From Pegea sp. RAD2-039 (Eukaryota; Chordata; Thaliacea; Salpida; Salpidae), in assembly GCA_034620365.1 (NCBI GenBank), contig JAQGEQ010000299.1, positions 1,674,001-1,738,000 of the forward strand: a DNA stretch of 64,000 bases, written 5' to 3'. Numbering within the stretch: position 1 is the stretch's first letter; every line of letters starts with the position of its first letter. Positions 11,291 through 25,337 of the stretch are shown piece after piece. Under the pieces are notes generated by a model, which worked only from the letters and a program-made list of their open reading frames with translations, did no database searches and had not been told where the DNA came from. The position numbers were made by a program, and so were the translations under genes.

Positions 11291-13636
11291 AATATTGTGC
11301 AATCATAGTATAATTAATAAAGTAATTGGAGTAATTAGAAATAAATAGATCATTATGTCTCAATATCCTTCTACCAATTATTTCAACTTTTCAAATCAAT
11401 AATGAATAATCTCGTTTTGAGTCAAACAATTGTTTAATTTAGTCGAGTTTCGACTGTACAAAATATTAAAGTTTTTTATTTCTTTTTGCAAGTAATTTGA
11501 GCTTGTTTTATATAAATTATCAAATTATGATTTTTATAATTACAATAGATTAAGTAACTTAAAAGTCAATACACACAGTAAATTTCCTTAAGATTATTTC
11601 TAAAGATTATTTCTTTAAGATTAATATAATATTTACTTTTTTTTATTTAGTTTAGATTTTAAAATAAACAACAACGATTTAGTATTTAAATCTTTTTGTC
11701 TCAGTACCTTATATGATAACCTTTAAAATTTATGAAAAGCGACACCATGCGAGAGTGCTGAGCGAACAACGCCTAAACCAATTGTATTAATGTTCTGATG
11801 AGTTCCATGATACTCTAACACCGTTAGTACATCGACCTTCCTTATATGGTAAACTTTAGTTTGTAGTTTTGTTTTCAAGTTCAATTTTATTCTAATTTAT
11901 TATTTTCCAAAATTTTTGTTTTGTGTCGTAGATATTTAAAGCTGCTCAAAATCTGTTAAAAATTTTGCGTTCTCTTGAATTTCAAATATGTTTGAAATTT
12001 GTCAAAAAGATAGTTTTAATTTATTAGTTTAATAATTAACTTTTATTTTATGATATTTTATTTTTTTTGTCGTAAATTTATGTTTTTATCGATGTATTTT
12101 TTTATGGTTGGTATTTTTTTTATGAAATCCCTTTTTAAGAAAAGTATATTTCATTTAATTAGAAGTCTTTTTTAAAGTTCACAAACGTTGAAATGATGGA
12201 TTTTTAGTTTATGAAATAGCTAAAAATTCAATTTATTGCTCAGTTACTTAAAGTAACCTAAATACTTGCTTTATTACATTAGTTATTGTTTTATTACTGT
12301 ACATGAATAATAAAATCATATTATAACCATTAAAGTTAATACTTTTCTTAATCTTGCTAAAGTTCTTTCTTGAATCTGCTTTTATTTATTTTTGTTTATG
12401 ATTTTGTAACATTTTGAAAAACAACTTATTTTTCTTAAAATTTTTTTCAACTTATAAAGCCAGCATTTATTTTTGAGCATTGTATCTTTATTTTATTTGT
12501 TTGTACATATTAGGTTTATAATTTTTAAGAATTAAGTTTTAATTTAAATTTATAAATTTTATGATTTTATTTAAACCATGTTTATTATCCTTCATTTATA
12601 TATTTTCAATTATTACTTAACTTTTTTACTGCTATTTTTTCAAACATATTTTTTACATTAGTTATGTTAAACTATAGTATTTGACTTCACTTTTTAGTTA
12701 TCTATAGTCATATTTTTTTTGTTCACTTTAAGAGCTGTATAATCTGTTATCTGTAACTATACTTTAATTAAATTAATAAATTTAATTTATAAACTTTTGC
12801 CAAACCTTAAAAGGTTAGCTATAGATTATCTACTTTTATAATTATTTATATATATAAATTCTAAATATTTTTAAAGTACTTAACTTTTTTTAAATGTTTT
12901 TATATATTCTATAAATATTATTTGACTTTTATTCATCATATATAAATATTATATTTGAATACTAATAAGTGCTTAGTAATAATAAAGTTTATCTTTATTG
13001 AATTTGATGATTAGATAATAATATTTTTATTTTTTTTGGAAATATATGTCTAAAGATTTTATAAGTCTTTGCAAATAGTATTTAAAAAGTATAAGTGACA
13101 AAATGTAGTGTATATATTTAACTTAGTATATTTATCTTTGGGCTAATTTAAAAATGGAAAATTATAATTTGCCTATAATATTTGCCATGTCTAAGATATG
13201 AGAGATTATTATCATTTGAATTATATTGAAATCCAGTGATAAGTTCTTTAAAAATTACTTCTAATGATTAAAGAAACTAAAATCTTTTATATTCAAAAGT
13301 AATCATAAAGAACTTATTTATAAGTAGCATAAAATTATAAAAACTTTTTAGCTTTTATTATGGCATTTTACTTAATGTCATTTTCAGAATATCTTTCAAT
13401 ACTTTTTATATTGAATAAAATGTTAACTTTTAAAGTTTAATAAATTGAAATTTAGTTCTACATTGTAAGCATTTATATATATATGAATAGAAGAATTATA
13501 TAGAAATAATAGCGGCTTAAACAACTATTATTAGAATTTATTAATCAAATTAAATTATTGATGACTAAACTTGTTATCTATATTATAGAAATTCGTGTTT
13601 TTTACAAACTCTAAAAAATTAAACTAACCTGTTGCC
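11291..13636. other. AT-rich gene desert upstream of tropomyosin
   Basis: No coding exon or repeat recognised. The part next to 13636 presumably carries the tropomyosin promoter and 5' untranslated region. A possible 3' splice site (TTATAG) lies about 50 bases before the ATG. Confidence 0.5.
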
Positions 13637-14365
13637 ATGGAAAACATTAAGAGAAAGATCACTGCTTTGAATGACTCTATTGATGAAAAAGATGAAGTAA
13701 TCACTCAACTGTCAGAATCCATCAAAGAGGGAGAAGCTCGCAAGCAGCAAGCTGAAGAATTGAATCGAAGTCTTACAGCTAGACTTAAGATGGTGGAGTC
13801 TGAGCTAGATAGAACTGAGGAGAAGTTGGAAAAGGCCAAGCAGGAACTCTCAACTGTGTTGAAGGATCAGGAATGTATTGAAGTAAAGTTGAAGGCGATG
13901 GAGAGTGATGAACAGTGTCATAGTGATCAGTTAGATGTTCAATCAGAAGAACTTAGAGCTGCTAGAACCATCGCAGAAGAAGCTGATCGAAAATATGATG
14001 AGATTGCTCGTAAGTTGATGATGATGGAAGTTGAATTGGAGAAGGCTGAAACACGTTTAGATGCTGCTCAAGCTAAACATGACATGCTTCTGAATGAAGG
14101 TCAAGCTCTAAGTGAGTCGTTGAAGTCATATGAGGCGATGGAAACTAAACTTGGTGATCGTGAAAATGAGATGGAAGCTGAATTGCAACGTCTCAAGTCT
14201 GATCTTCGTGAGAGTGAGTATCAACGTGAAGAGGTACAAAAAGAAGTTGCCAAGCTTGAAAAAACTTGTGAAGATTATCAGAATAAACTGGATGATGTAA
14301 ATTATGAGAAGAATAAAGTAGAACAGGAACTTAACAAATTGATCTGTGAATTAGAAGATTTGTGA
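13637..14365 (+). CDS. TPM: Tropomyosin, short form, single exon
   Basis: Actin-filament-binding coiled-coil dimer that stabilises filaments and gates myosin access. The whole 242-residue protein is one open frame with no intron. Continuous heptads run from residue 1 to the end. The family signature appears as RTIAEEADRKYDEIARKLMM (about residues 110-129), followed by the MEVELEKAETRLDAA repeat and a C-terminal KLEKTCEDYQNKLDDVNYEK segment. At 242 residues it is in the range of low-molecular-weight tropomyosins (about 240-250) rather than the 284-residue muscle form. The ATG lies in a good context (gccATGG). Bilaterian tropomyosin genes are usually intron-rich and alternatively spliced, so the intronless form is notable; either an ancestral simple gene or a retrocopy would explain it. 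The frame is undamaged, so it is probably functional. Confidence 0.93.
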   Translation: MENIKRKITALNDSIDEKDEVITQLSESIKEGEARKQQAEELNRSLTARLKMVESELDRTEEKLEKAKQELSTVLKDQECIEVKLKAMESDEQCHSDQLDVQSEELRAARTIAEEADRKYDEIARKLMMMEVELEKAETRLDAAQAKHDMLLNEGQALSESLKSYEAMETKLGDRENEMEAELQRLKSDLRESEYQREEVQKEVAKLEKTCEDYQNKLDDVNYEKNKVEQELNKLICELEDL

Positions 14366-15959
14366 ACTTGCATTTCTCTTAGGACCTTTCAGCCTATTAG
14401 ATGACATTGTATAGTGTTTTGCCTGGACTTTTATACCCTCTGCTGACAATATTATCACTCATGTGACGTTTTGCCTTTTAATGATATCTAACAATTTAGA
14501 AGTAAAACCTAACTTTTGTGATAATGTTATTTTCTCTCTGCATTTTTTATCAAGTGATGTATATGTTCATACAACTTGAAATAATCTTTTTTTTGATCAG
14601 TCAAATTATTATTCATTTTCTGACGGAATTCGATTTTGTAGTTTTCTAAAAAGTAATTTTACTTTTATTTTTTCCTACTCTTATTCTACATGCTAGCACA
14701 TGTACTCAAGTTGTTTGCTCTAATTATCCCAACCCTGAGCGGCATTAAAAAGGATTTAAAGTAGTAATTGATTTCTTTATTTATCTCCAATGTTATTCAG
14801 TAATGCATCAGCATTTTGGTTATGGTGTTTCTTGAAATTTTAATCTTATATCAAATCTCTCTATTCTGTAATTTTGATATTCTTTCAAATAATGTCACCT
14901 TCTCTCAGTTATTTTTACTTTTGAAAGTTTAGAATATTTTGATCAAAAATTGTGTTAAGTGTTAATTCATTATAATCTTAATTTATTTAAACTTTAGCTT
15001 TAATAAAATTGTTTAATATTTGAAGTAGGTTTATCCAAACTCTTTTGATGATAATGATTGAATAGTATTGTGCAAGTACAATTTAGTGACATGCCTTAAA
15101 TGTGTTATGTCAAGTGCCTTCTTAAATTCTGATAGACAAAGACTTCATCCAAAACTACCCTTATCTTTGTTATTTTTTGATAGTAGCTACAGGTTCTTTT
15201 TCAAAGTGATATATCATGTTCTACTTTAGACCAATCAAGTATTTATTCCTTATATGAAATATCATGTTAGAGTTCCACAATTGAAAATTAAATTGATATT
15301 TTCTACTTATTAAACATCAAAATATTTTCTCTTGTCAATTTCATATGATGCTGACAAGCCACATTTTATCAGTTTGTTGTCAGGTTGTTAAATTCCCTTC
15401 ATAACTTTCTCATTGTTGATTTAGTGTGTTTTTCAAACATTCCTTCAAAAGTAACCAACTAAAAATTAATCATGTTTTAGTACCACTTATTTGAAATATT
15501 TTAACTATACACTTCTGAAATGATTCCATATCACTACATTCTTTATAGTTTAGCTTTATCTGTTAGAATACTTTCATGATATAGTTGATTATGGTTTTAT
15601 TGTTGCATAGCTTGTTTTGCAAAACATACGGGATATTTTTGCTTAAATAGAAAAAAAAGTGATTGATAGATTTATCTTTGGCATGTAAAAATGTTTTCAA
15701 AATGTAGATTTATTTTTTTGCTTTAGTTATTTTTCACCAGGTAAACTTGTTTACAATGTCATAATATCTATATTTGAAATTTAATAGAGTTGGGTATCTT
15801 TTTTCTTTGGTACAATGAATTGTTTTGAAGCTCTTTATGTAATTTTTACATGAAAATATTCTTTTGAAATCTCATTTAGCAAGTTATATAACCTGTTCTT
15901 TTCTGCTACTTTATTTTATAATCAGAAGATTAGGGTATTGTTTTGTTAATTACTTGAGA
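14366..15959. other. AT-rich spacer between tropomyosin and PPP1R8
   Basis: By position this holds the tropomyosin 3' untranslated region and the PPP1R8 promoter. No additional coding segment was found. Confidence 0.5.
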
Positions 15960-18900
15960 ATGTATTCAAAGGCACAAATAAACGCTGCAAATAAAAAGCA
16001 ATTTCAAGTCCCTGACTGGTAAATATGATTTTTTTTCTCAGATTATTCAATTCTTTATCTTTTTCTTATCAATTTTGAGCAAATATTTAGATTTATGAGA
16101 TTCAAGTATTTTCATATCAGCAGATTTTCTTAAAATATATTTTTAAAGATTATAATCTAAACATTTTGAAATTTTAAAATTATATTTAATTCGTTTTTCA
16201 AATACTTTTATAAGTCTCTGAATTTGACATATGAATGAGCTACTGGATGTTTTTAATGACTTTTTAATCAACCTGATTTGAATTTGTTAGGGCTGGAGCA
16301 GCTCCTTCTGGAACACATTTAAATGTTATGAAAGGTGACAAGTTAATAGAGGTAAATGAAGTTTTTTTCATCAACAACTATAATTTTGAAAGAATTTGAT
16401 TGTTGGTTATCAAATAAAGTTGATATTTGATTAGATGATAGTTTCAATAAAAGACAATTTTTTACAGAAACTAATTATAGATGAAAAAAATTGTTATTAC
16501 TTTGGAAGAAGTTCAGACACATGTGATTTTATAACCGAACATGCATCTTGTTCTAGAACACATGCTGCCCTGATGTATCACAAACATTTGAAACGTATGT
16601 TTGTAGTTGATCTAGGAAGTAGTAAGTTACATTTCCATTTATTTCACTTTTGTTGGTTTATTTGTAAATATTTAACTTTTGGATTGATCTGATTTCTTAC
16701 TTTGAGATTCAAATGAAGTTTTAATAAAACATTTAATAACCTTCTTATACCTAAAACTCAATTAATAAATATTTCCCAAAAAGTTCCAACTACAATAATA
16801 AAGAAAATAATCTACCCAGTAAAAGTGAACAATAAAAACATTTTCTTTTTTTATCTCTTCACTAGATTGTATTTTATTGAAATAATCTTTTCTCAACAAA
16901 AACCACAGATGAAACAATCATTCTGTAACTTGTATAAACTTTATTTTTCAAACTACAAGTTATTCTCATTACAATTAATTTCAGGTCTTGTTGGAATTAC
17001 TTAGTTTATCTATCTATCTAGTTTTCTTTGGTTTATAAATTGGCCTTTTCTCTCCTTGTAGCAAGTGAGTGTATACAATAGATATCCTCTATTTCACCCT
17101 CTCCTCTACATAACATTTACTCAACACTTTTTACTGAATATATTTCCAAATACCATACCAACAACAAATCTTTTAATTTGTTATTCTTTTTTCAGTGCAT
17201 GGCTCTTTCATTCGCAAATTACGTTTAGACTGTCACAAGCCAACTCCAATTCCATTTGATACCAGCTTTCACTTTGGAGCTTCTACTCGACATTATGTTT
17301 TGAAAGGTTACTTCTATTTCACAATTTTATTTATCCACTTATTTATATAAATATTGATTTTTCATCAAATAAACATCGCTCATTTCTCTTTATATTTCAA
17401 TTTATTAGTTTCCAACATTCAATCTTTCACTTTTCATTTCATCAATTAGTATTATAAGTCACTACCGCCGTCGGCGCTTGTTCAACTCGATTGTATGACG
17501 TCATCGCTTCGATATGTATTTCAACAATTACTTTGACGTTTTTATTTCCATCTCAACAGAGCGTCCACCTGTAGCAGGAACTTCAGATGCAACTAAACCA
17601 GAAGATGAGACACAGATTGATCTCCCGAAAGAGCAGGAAGATCTAGATGTGAGTTTCATATTTCAAGTAGCTCCTCATCCTCATCAACTCGTTGTTTCAG
17701 AATCTTACTGAATATCACACAGCTCTCAACAAACGAATCACTTCAATTCCCATACAGGAGCCTAGTAGGTTCCCAAAGAGGAAGAGGAAGTCAGTAATCT
17801 TTGCTGAACGAGAAGAAGTCATCAATCCTGGTAATATGCAAATGAGCCGCGAATTATTTCGCGTTTTTTTAATCAATTCTTTGCAGAGGACATCGATGCT
17901 TCTGTTGGTCGTTTCCGAAATATGATTTCAGTCGAAGTCATTCCAAATAAGGTAATCTACTTTTTCGCTTTTATTCATGACGTCATCGTCGCTCATTTTC
18001 GCGAAATTCTCCAAATCTTCAGCCGGGAATTCCCCTAACACACCTTTACCTAAATACTTTACCAAATAAAGTCATTTATCACGCGCTCACTTCGTGATCA
18101 TCTTCCAGTCCACTCGACATGCTTCGATGACGTCATCGTCACTGACGTCATCAAATCTCTTCACTTACTCCAAATTCCGTTCTTCAACAAACGCGAAACT
18201 TCGAAACTTTTCAGCGTCACGCCTTACTGACTTCTCTCACTCTCTTCTCCCACTCGCTTCTGATTGGATGGCTCTGTGTTACGTCACATTTGTGACGTGT
18301 CACTTCTAGTGAAGGTCAAACTTCCTTATTTGGTCATCTACGGCAATTATTTGTGGAATTCTTAGCTTTCGTCATCGGCGCTTCCTTCAATTTCGACATT
18401 TTGCTTCACTAATTACGCGCTCGACTTATTTCCTTATTTGGTGCTGATCGCGTTTTCGAAGCTTCCTTTTCTGCCACATTTTTGTCGAATCTTTTTTTGG
18501 GCGTTGCCATAACTACCTGCATTGCTTCAATTTTGGGTCTGAATCGACGCGCTTCCTCTTTTCTCGTGTGACGTCATCTCTGAAACATCAACATTTTCGT
18601 GAAAATCAGTAAAGCGGAACGAAGTAGAGAATTTGTGAACTTGTGTTAAAATTTGAACTTTCAATTTGTAGAGGATGCGGACAGACATCTCGGGACTGGT
18701 TTCCACTGCTCCCACTGGCAAGAAACATGTCCAGGAGTTCTACAATAAAGGACTTTATGAGGATCTGGACAAAGGTTTGTTTCAAATGTTCAATTTGTCG
18801 ATGAATTTCGTTGAAAATATTTTGTAGGAGAAACAAAATCATCAGATGAAAGTTTACGAAAGAATTCCTTTGTTCCTGATCTTGCTCCTGAAATATCTGA

Positions 18901-19116
18901 AGAACCAATTGTAAGTTGATGAAGATTTGCAACTGGTTTTTGATCTTCTTTTTACAGGAACTCGATTCCACTGTTCTGATTGGTCGATCAGTCATCAACT
19001 CTCAATCGGAAGCAGAAGCTCTCAACCAATCAGATTCCGATCCTCTTAAACCTAAGAAGAAATATATAAAAGAAGCGTGGCCAGGTAGAAGGTCCGGACC
19101 GTCCTTACTAGTGTGA
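15960..19116 (+). CDS. PPP1R8: Nuclear inhibitor of protein phosphatase 1 (NIPP1/PPP1R8), 10 exons, complete
   Basis: Nuclear scaffold that targets and inhibits protein phosphatase 1 at spliceosomal and chromatin sites. Exons: 15960-16018, 16291-16351, 16468-16621, 17196-17306, 17560-17648, 17701-17830, 17887-17951, 18672-18774, 18828-18910, 18958-19116. They total 1014 nt or 337 residues (human 351). The FHA domain spans exons 2-4: GDKLIEKLIIDEKNCYYFGR, then CSRTHAALMYHKHLKRMFVV and FGASTRHYVL. The usual STHG after the second stretch is SMHG here, created across the exon 3/4 junction. The PP1-docking RVxF motif is KSVIF (human RVTF), after the basic PKRKRK run. The C-terminus YIKEAWPGRRSGPSLLV closely matches human. 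A polyadenylation signal AATAAA lies at 19195. Intron 7 (720 nt) is unusually rich in TGACGTCA. The first exon is short and the start is inferred from the only suitable ATG. Confidence 0.95.
17496..18576. promoter_or_regulatory. Cluster of TGACGTCA palindromes in PPP1R8 introns
   Basis: Exact TGACGTCA at 17496, 17978, 18128, 18143 and 18569. The first is in intron 4 and the others in intron 7. TGACGTCA is the full cAMP-response element bound by CREB/ATF bZIP factors. Whether these copies are regulatory or a genome-wide word is not known. Confidence 0.5.
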
Positions 19117-22100
19117 TATGGACACTTGCTTGTTTAAATTCTTTTGTTTTCTTCGATGTCTCTCTTCAAACTACTTTAGGGCAGCAAGTTGATGAATAAA
19201 ATTGTGAGATGAGATTTGTGTCTCATGATGAAGATGATTTGAAGATGTTTCAGTAAAATTAAAAGTTTTCTCAACTTTTAAAATATTTTCTTTTGAGTTT
19301 TGAAAATCAAAACAAAAAATTTTAAATTTCACTGAAATCAATTTTAAGTTGACATTTAAATAACAGAAACAATTTCCAACCACCAACTTCTGTTATTTAA
19401 TTGACCAATCAGCTTTCAGTATTCTTCTAATGGAATGAGCTTTTTGTGCTGAAAAGTTGAAAATCTCTAAACTTGAAATAAACTGAATGATATCAAATTT
19501 GTTTTTATCTTTTAGAGATCTTTTATAAACTAAACATTTCAATTTTAAACATTTCAATTTTAAACATTTCGTTTGTAAGTTTCTCACCATTAATAATTAA
19601 ATGTTTTAATCTTCTATAAGATGATTCATTAAATTTGCCAAGAAAACTTCAAACCTAATTTCATTTTGTTTTTCTACTCGGCAACCAGCTTAACTACAAT
19701 TTCAAATTTTGAAAAGTTTCATCAAAAAATTCTTGAATCTTTCAAAACAATCATATAAACTCAACAAACCTTTAAAAGTGATTTGATCAAAACGTTTCTT
19801 GGTTATTTGACGACTTATTTTAGGATGAGTAAATGATGTAGACTAATCCGTCACCATCTGTTTGTTCAGCAAATATTACGAAGTTATCAAATTTGAGAAA
19901 AATTGATAAGACTTTCGATTACTCAAAAACAACAAAACTAAAGTCGCCACAAACTTTCAAGATTTCAAATCTTTAGTGAAAAGAATTTAGAAATTATCCC
20001 CTATATGAGAGAAGTACTGAAATTGGATCATCAGATCTTTCCAGCATTTAGATGTTTATAAATCTGTTGGATTCAGAAGAGGTCTCTTGCATCAGCTAAA
20101 GATACTTTCACGATCATCATCTTTTAGAAGACATTTGTTTAAACTTGCAACACGACTGTTAAGTGTCTGAAACTTTATAGATATTATTTTATTATCTTCA
20201 CGAATAAAGTTTTCTGGTCACTTGAAATACTAATGACTTATTACAATCACTATTTAAGAAAATGAGAGGTTCTAAACAGTTTTAAATTCTTCTTAGTTCA
20301 AAAAAACAAATTAGGTTTGCTCACAAAAACTACCAGATGTTAAATAAAAAATACGACTGGTAGAGATACATAAACATAATTGTTTTACAACATAGAGAGA
20401 AATAAGAAAAATCTACAAATATTCTGACTAGTATTTATCTGAGTTAGTAACAAATTCGAAAAAACACTGAATTAAAAGTAAGAATAATAAATTAAAATCA
20501 AAAGACAAAGCTCGTAGTGGTTTCAATAATAATACAAAACTAACTTTCAGAATGAATAGAGATGGGTTGGTGTTTATCATAAATAAACTGAACAATACAC
20601 CTGGATATTTCAAGCACCTTAAAACAAGTCCTTACATGAAACAGAATTGACATTTCATTTATAGAACATCAAATGCAGAGATAAACTCAACAAATAATAA
20701 TTCAGAAGATTAAAGATATATCTAATAGGCTTTTGTATTCACAATTCAATTCGAGTTTAAATATTTTTGAAAATTAAAGATTCTTCGAACTCTAGAAATC
20801 TTGAAAATTTTTCAAAAGTATTTTCTATTATCCACAAAAAATTTCACATAAAAGATATGAGTAGGAAGTTACTCGACTATATTTCGATTACTAATACATT
20901 AGATGAATAATATTTCATAGAACATTTCTACTTTTATAATTGATCAATTTTTAATAAATTGTCAAAGATGTTTGTGACTAACTCAAAATTTCAGCTTAAG
21001 ATGTAATATTAACAAATCATTAGATATAAATGCATCACAAAATATAAAAACTTGTTTAATCAAATTATTCTTTGCTTAATTTTTCAGTTTACCGAAATAA
21101 TAAATTTAATTTATTTCATTTTTATTTAAAATCATCTTTAAGAACCCAAAGTATTATTTATAGAATTAGACATTTAATTTAACTAAATAAATTTCTTTAA
21201 AAGATTTTTGCTAATTTAATTATTTGGTTTCTATGTCTGAAAATTGAAAGAATGCTAACTAAGTTATGTTTATATATTTAATGTAGATTAGAAATAAATA
21301 AATGATTATTGAAAGTTGGTAAAAGTCAGACTAATTTGGATCAAGTTATCAGAAGTTGACATTTTTGTGGTCCGTTAAACGTCGCTATACAACTAATGAA
21401 CATTAATAAAATATTTTATTTGTATATTTTTTAAAACCACAAATAATTAGTATCTAAATGGGTTTCTGATGTTTCATCTAAATATGATGAATGAAAGCTA
21501 AACACCAGAAATAAAAAGTACAACTTCTAATTTGTAAATTTCTTTCATGTCATCTTATTTATAAAACATTGAATATTTTAAAACAAATATCTTTTGCACA
21601 TCTTAACAAGATTTGACAACCATCATTTTTTAATGTATAACTTTTTAGAAAGTTTTTGACAATTTAAGTTTATTGCAACAAAGATACCTTAAAATACTCA
21701 GATGACACAAAAAATTGAAATATTTTAAGAAACAAATACTACACCTGATGTTGCGTAATATATAGTATGATAAAATACAACAATAAAATTTGAAGGAAGC
21801 TTTATGGTAAAACTGATACATATCAGGTTATAAAATTTATTATTTGTTTAATAATCAGTTCATGGTTAGCATAATTATGGTGTAATATTTCGCTGGTATC
21901 TTTATCTTCTGCATATTGTTACTACATTTTAAAAAGTCGAATACTTAAAAAAACTACATCTGTAAATGTTACATTTGTAAAAGTTTAATAATTTAACTTA
22001 ACAAGTTTTTGAATGAAGTGAAATAAGATTATTAACATTTTAAAGCTCAAAGTTAGAACTGTTCATGAATTAATTTGACATTTTTAAACTTCTTGTAACT

Positions 22101-25100
22101 CAGTCAACATATTCAGCAAACTACAATTTGGATTAAAATTATAAAAATATCTTTTGTTACTAAACGCTTTGAAAATACTTCATCAAACCCATACAAAGCC
22201 GAAAGATTGTTATTCTCATTGTAATTTAAGTCTTTCCTACTATTAATATTAATTATATCCGCTTAGCAAAAGCTTAAGCCAACATGATCGACTGTTTAAA
22301 AATAACCCCAAAAAATTTATAACTTTGAACGATTGCAAGAAATTCAAACACCAAGAAGTTTTATTTACAACATCAAAGAATTTTAAAATATATTTCACTC
22401 TTAACACTTTCTGCTACATAAGAATCTATTTAATTCTGATTTTTACACACATTAATTCAACTTGGTGTTAACTGAATGTCAAAGCAAATAAATACCTCTT
22501 TAAAAAATGAAACCAATTTCTTTCGTTTTATTTTCTTTATTATCAAATTATTTGTTATTTGTCTATAATCTACAAATAAAAGGCAAAATTTATCATTAAA
22601 GGCTCACTAACAAGAGCAAATCCTTTTTTGAGTTAGATGTTGTAGCGTGAGAACTCTTTAGTGACTGAATATATTTAAAATTAAACAGGAAGTAGAGTTT
22701 AATCAACTTTATTCTTGAGACTTACTCGCTTTGTTACAAATCATTTAAGACTTGATCAGAAACCAAACATTGTTTCGATATACTTTCGGTAAAAAATATG
22801 AAATACAAATGATTAAAAATCAGTTTATACAATTAACTAAAATTAAACGAATTTCATTTGTGTGTCTAAACACAAATATCTGATCATTCTTGATTTTGTT
22901 GTGAAGATTTACACTCAGATTGAAGATAACAATGATTTAAACTGATGTTTTATACAAACAGTTTACAAACTAATATATAAAATTTGTTTCAAGTTTTTGG
23001 ATTCAATTTCATAGAATTATTTTGAAATTTATTTATAGACATCCTTTTCAAACAAACCACCACCTACATACTACTTTAAAGTAAATCACTAAAAAGTACC
23101 AAAATAAATTTAAATTATATTGTATCTACGAAATGATGAATGTTAGTAATAAAGCTTGTTCAGCTGAAAACTATGTTTAGTTGTTTCTGAATTCAAACTT
23201 ATTTCATTTAATGACAATTTTTTAAACCTTATTTTCTAGATAATTTTGTTTTGTAGAAAATATCACTGAAAACTGCAGAAAGTGATTTTATCACTTTTTA
23301 AAACTAAAATTTCAAAAAAATGTTTTTAACGGTTAAGATGATTCAACATAAAAATCCCTGAAAAAGTCTGAAAAGTTTTGACTTTATCAGATTTCCTACA
23401 AAACGTTTTCAGTATTTTCGTTAACTATTAAATAATCTAAATTTAGAGATATTTGTTCTTTAGTAATGAGAGATGTCATATTTGATGTTAGTTAGATCCC
23501 TTCAAAGCTTCAAAAAATCTTCTATTTAAAGAACAATTAATAAAATGATAATTGAAAAGTTGTTAACAAAAAAGGGAATGTGTTAAAATAAGCCAATTAA
23601 AACTTTCTTAAAAAGGTAAAACGATTAACCTGTAATCAAAATGTGTCGGGAAGTAGAGAAAAATCTGTTGATGCTACTTCAGCTATAGTTTGTGTTTTAA
23701 TAAAAGAATTTAACTCAGAAATTGTTACAAATGAAAGACTGATTTTTACAATTTTTATGTTGTCAGTAATTTGTTGTATTAGATTATTCAGATTAAAGAT
23801 TATACAGAGCAGATAGATATTTCTATTCTTTGAAAAGCATGATTTGATAAAAGTGTTGCTTGCAGTACAGGTAGATTCCAATTTCACTCAAACAACGTTT
23901 TCTGAAATATTGTTTTTATGCAATATCACTAAAATGTCATCAATCACAAAAGCTCAGTTGATAATCTTTAATAATCTTAATATACAGTGATTGATGTTTC
24001 AAAGTACAAAATGATTTTGAACCTTAATGTAAGTTATAAGCAAACTTAAATGTAAAAAGCCATATCTAAATTTTATCTAAAAATTCAGAAAGAATAAGAT
24101 ATTTTAAAAGTAGCTTTTTTATAATTTTAATTATTTTCAAGAAACGTTTGGGTTGAAAGTTAAAATCAAATTCTTTCCAATAACTGAATGAAATAAGCGT
24201 GAGATTCTGTTGCTACTAGTAGTGCCATGATCAAAAAACTAGACGTCATTTCTAAAAATGAAATTAAACAAAGAACAATTAAAAGAATCATTAAAATACA
24301 ACAAAACTCTGAAAATAGAATCGTATTTAACAGGTGTTTAAGTGGCAAACTCTTGGTGCTTTGTGTTTAGCCTATGAACTACTTATATTGAATTACATAA
24401 TACAATATTTGAGTCAGTAGTTTAACAAACAAACTATAAAGTTAAATTTACTTTCATAATCTTTAGTTTTATTTTTATTTAAAATTTGTTGAATAAATTT
24501 AACAATTATCTTTAATATTTCTCAAGAAACTCCAACTACTAATACTAAACTTTGTGAAAAAGAAGTACTTTGTTTGTAAAGATGAAGCAATTTACTGTCA
24601 AATGAGTTGCAGTTCACATTTTTTTACATAAATCATAAAAGATTATAAAAACTATGAGCAATCAGTTTACTGAGACTTGCTGCCTTTTCTAAGCGCTGAT
24701 TAGTTAGAATTAATGAAGCTACACCCCTAGTGGCTGTTCATTGAAACCTTTATAAACACTCTTAATTTTTTGATAGCACAATTTTGAGGATAGGTGTTTT
24801 GCTCAGTTAATTTCAATGGTTTGATTTTATCAAGATATTTTATCAGTTATTTAGTTTTCTTTGATTTCTTTAAATTTAGTTGAATCTTGTAAATTAAAGT
24901 TTTGTAAAATTTAGTTTTGATCGTGATATTTTTCTAAGTAATGAAACTAGATTGATTTTTAAACCTTCCTAGTAATTTGAATTGTAGAAACCTTCTTTAA
25001 CTTTGAAATTAAAAGCTAAATCAAAGAATTAAGTTGAGATTAAAATTCAATTAAAATTTTCCTTTTAAATTGAGCTGGACTTGTTCTTGAAAGGTTTTGT

Positions 25101-25337
25101 TCAGACTCGTTATACGGAAACCGTCGTTTCCTGGATGTTACTTCGCTTAACACTTTTTGGTTGTATTTATTCTTACGAGGGTAACTGGCTGTTTATCAAG
25201 TACATTTAAAAAGCACGATACAATTTAGAAGCTAGACAAGTAACTTGCTGCAACCAAATGCGTGAAAACTTCTCTTTCATTCTAGACTTTGTTCAAAATC
25301 TTGATATTTATTTTAGAAAATATTTACTTGACAAGAA
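19117..25337. other. 6.2-kb AT-rich gene desert upstream of EYA
   Basis: No conserved reading frame found. The first ~80 bases are the PPP1R8 3' untranslated region. The segment from about 25080 to 25320 is less AT-rich and ends in a plausible 3' splice site (TTTTAG at 25311-25316), suggesting a non-coding first exon or promoter of EYA nearby. A short tandem repeat is listed separately. Confidence 0.5.
19531..19570. repeat. 15-bp tandem repeat, about 2.7 units
   Basis: The unit TAAACATTTCAATTT is repeated head to tail without change, with a partial third unit. A simple local duplication in non-coding DNA. Confidence 0.8.

Noticed and set aside
17010-17030. Microsatellite CTAT near 17015
   Set aside because: Only about three units; not notable.
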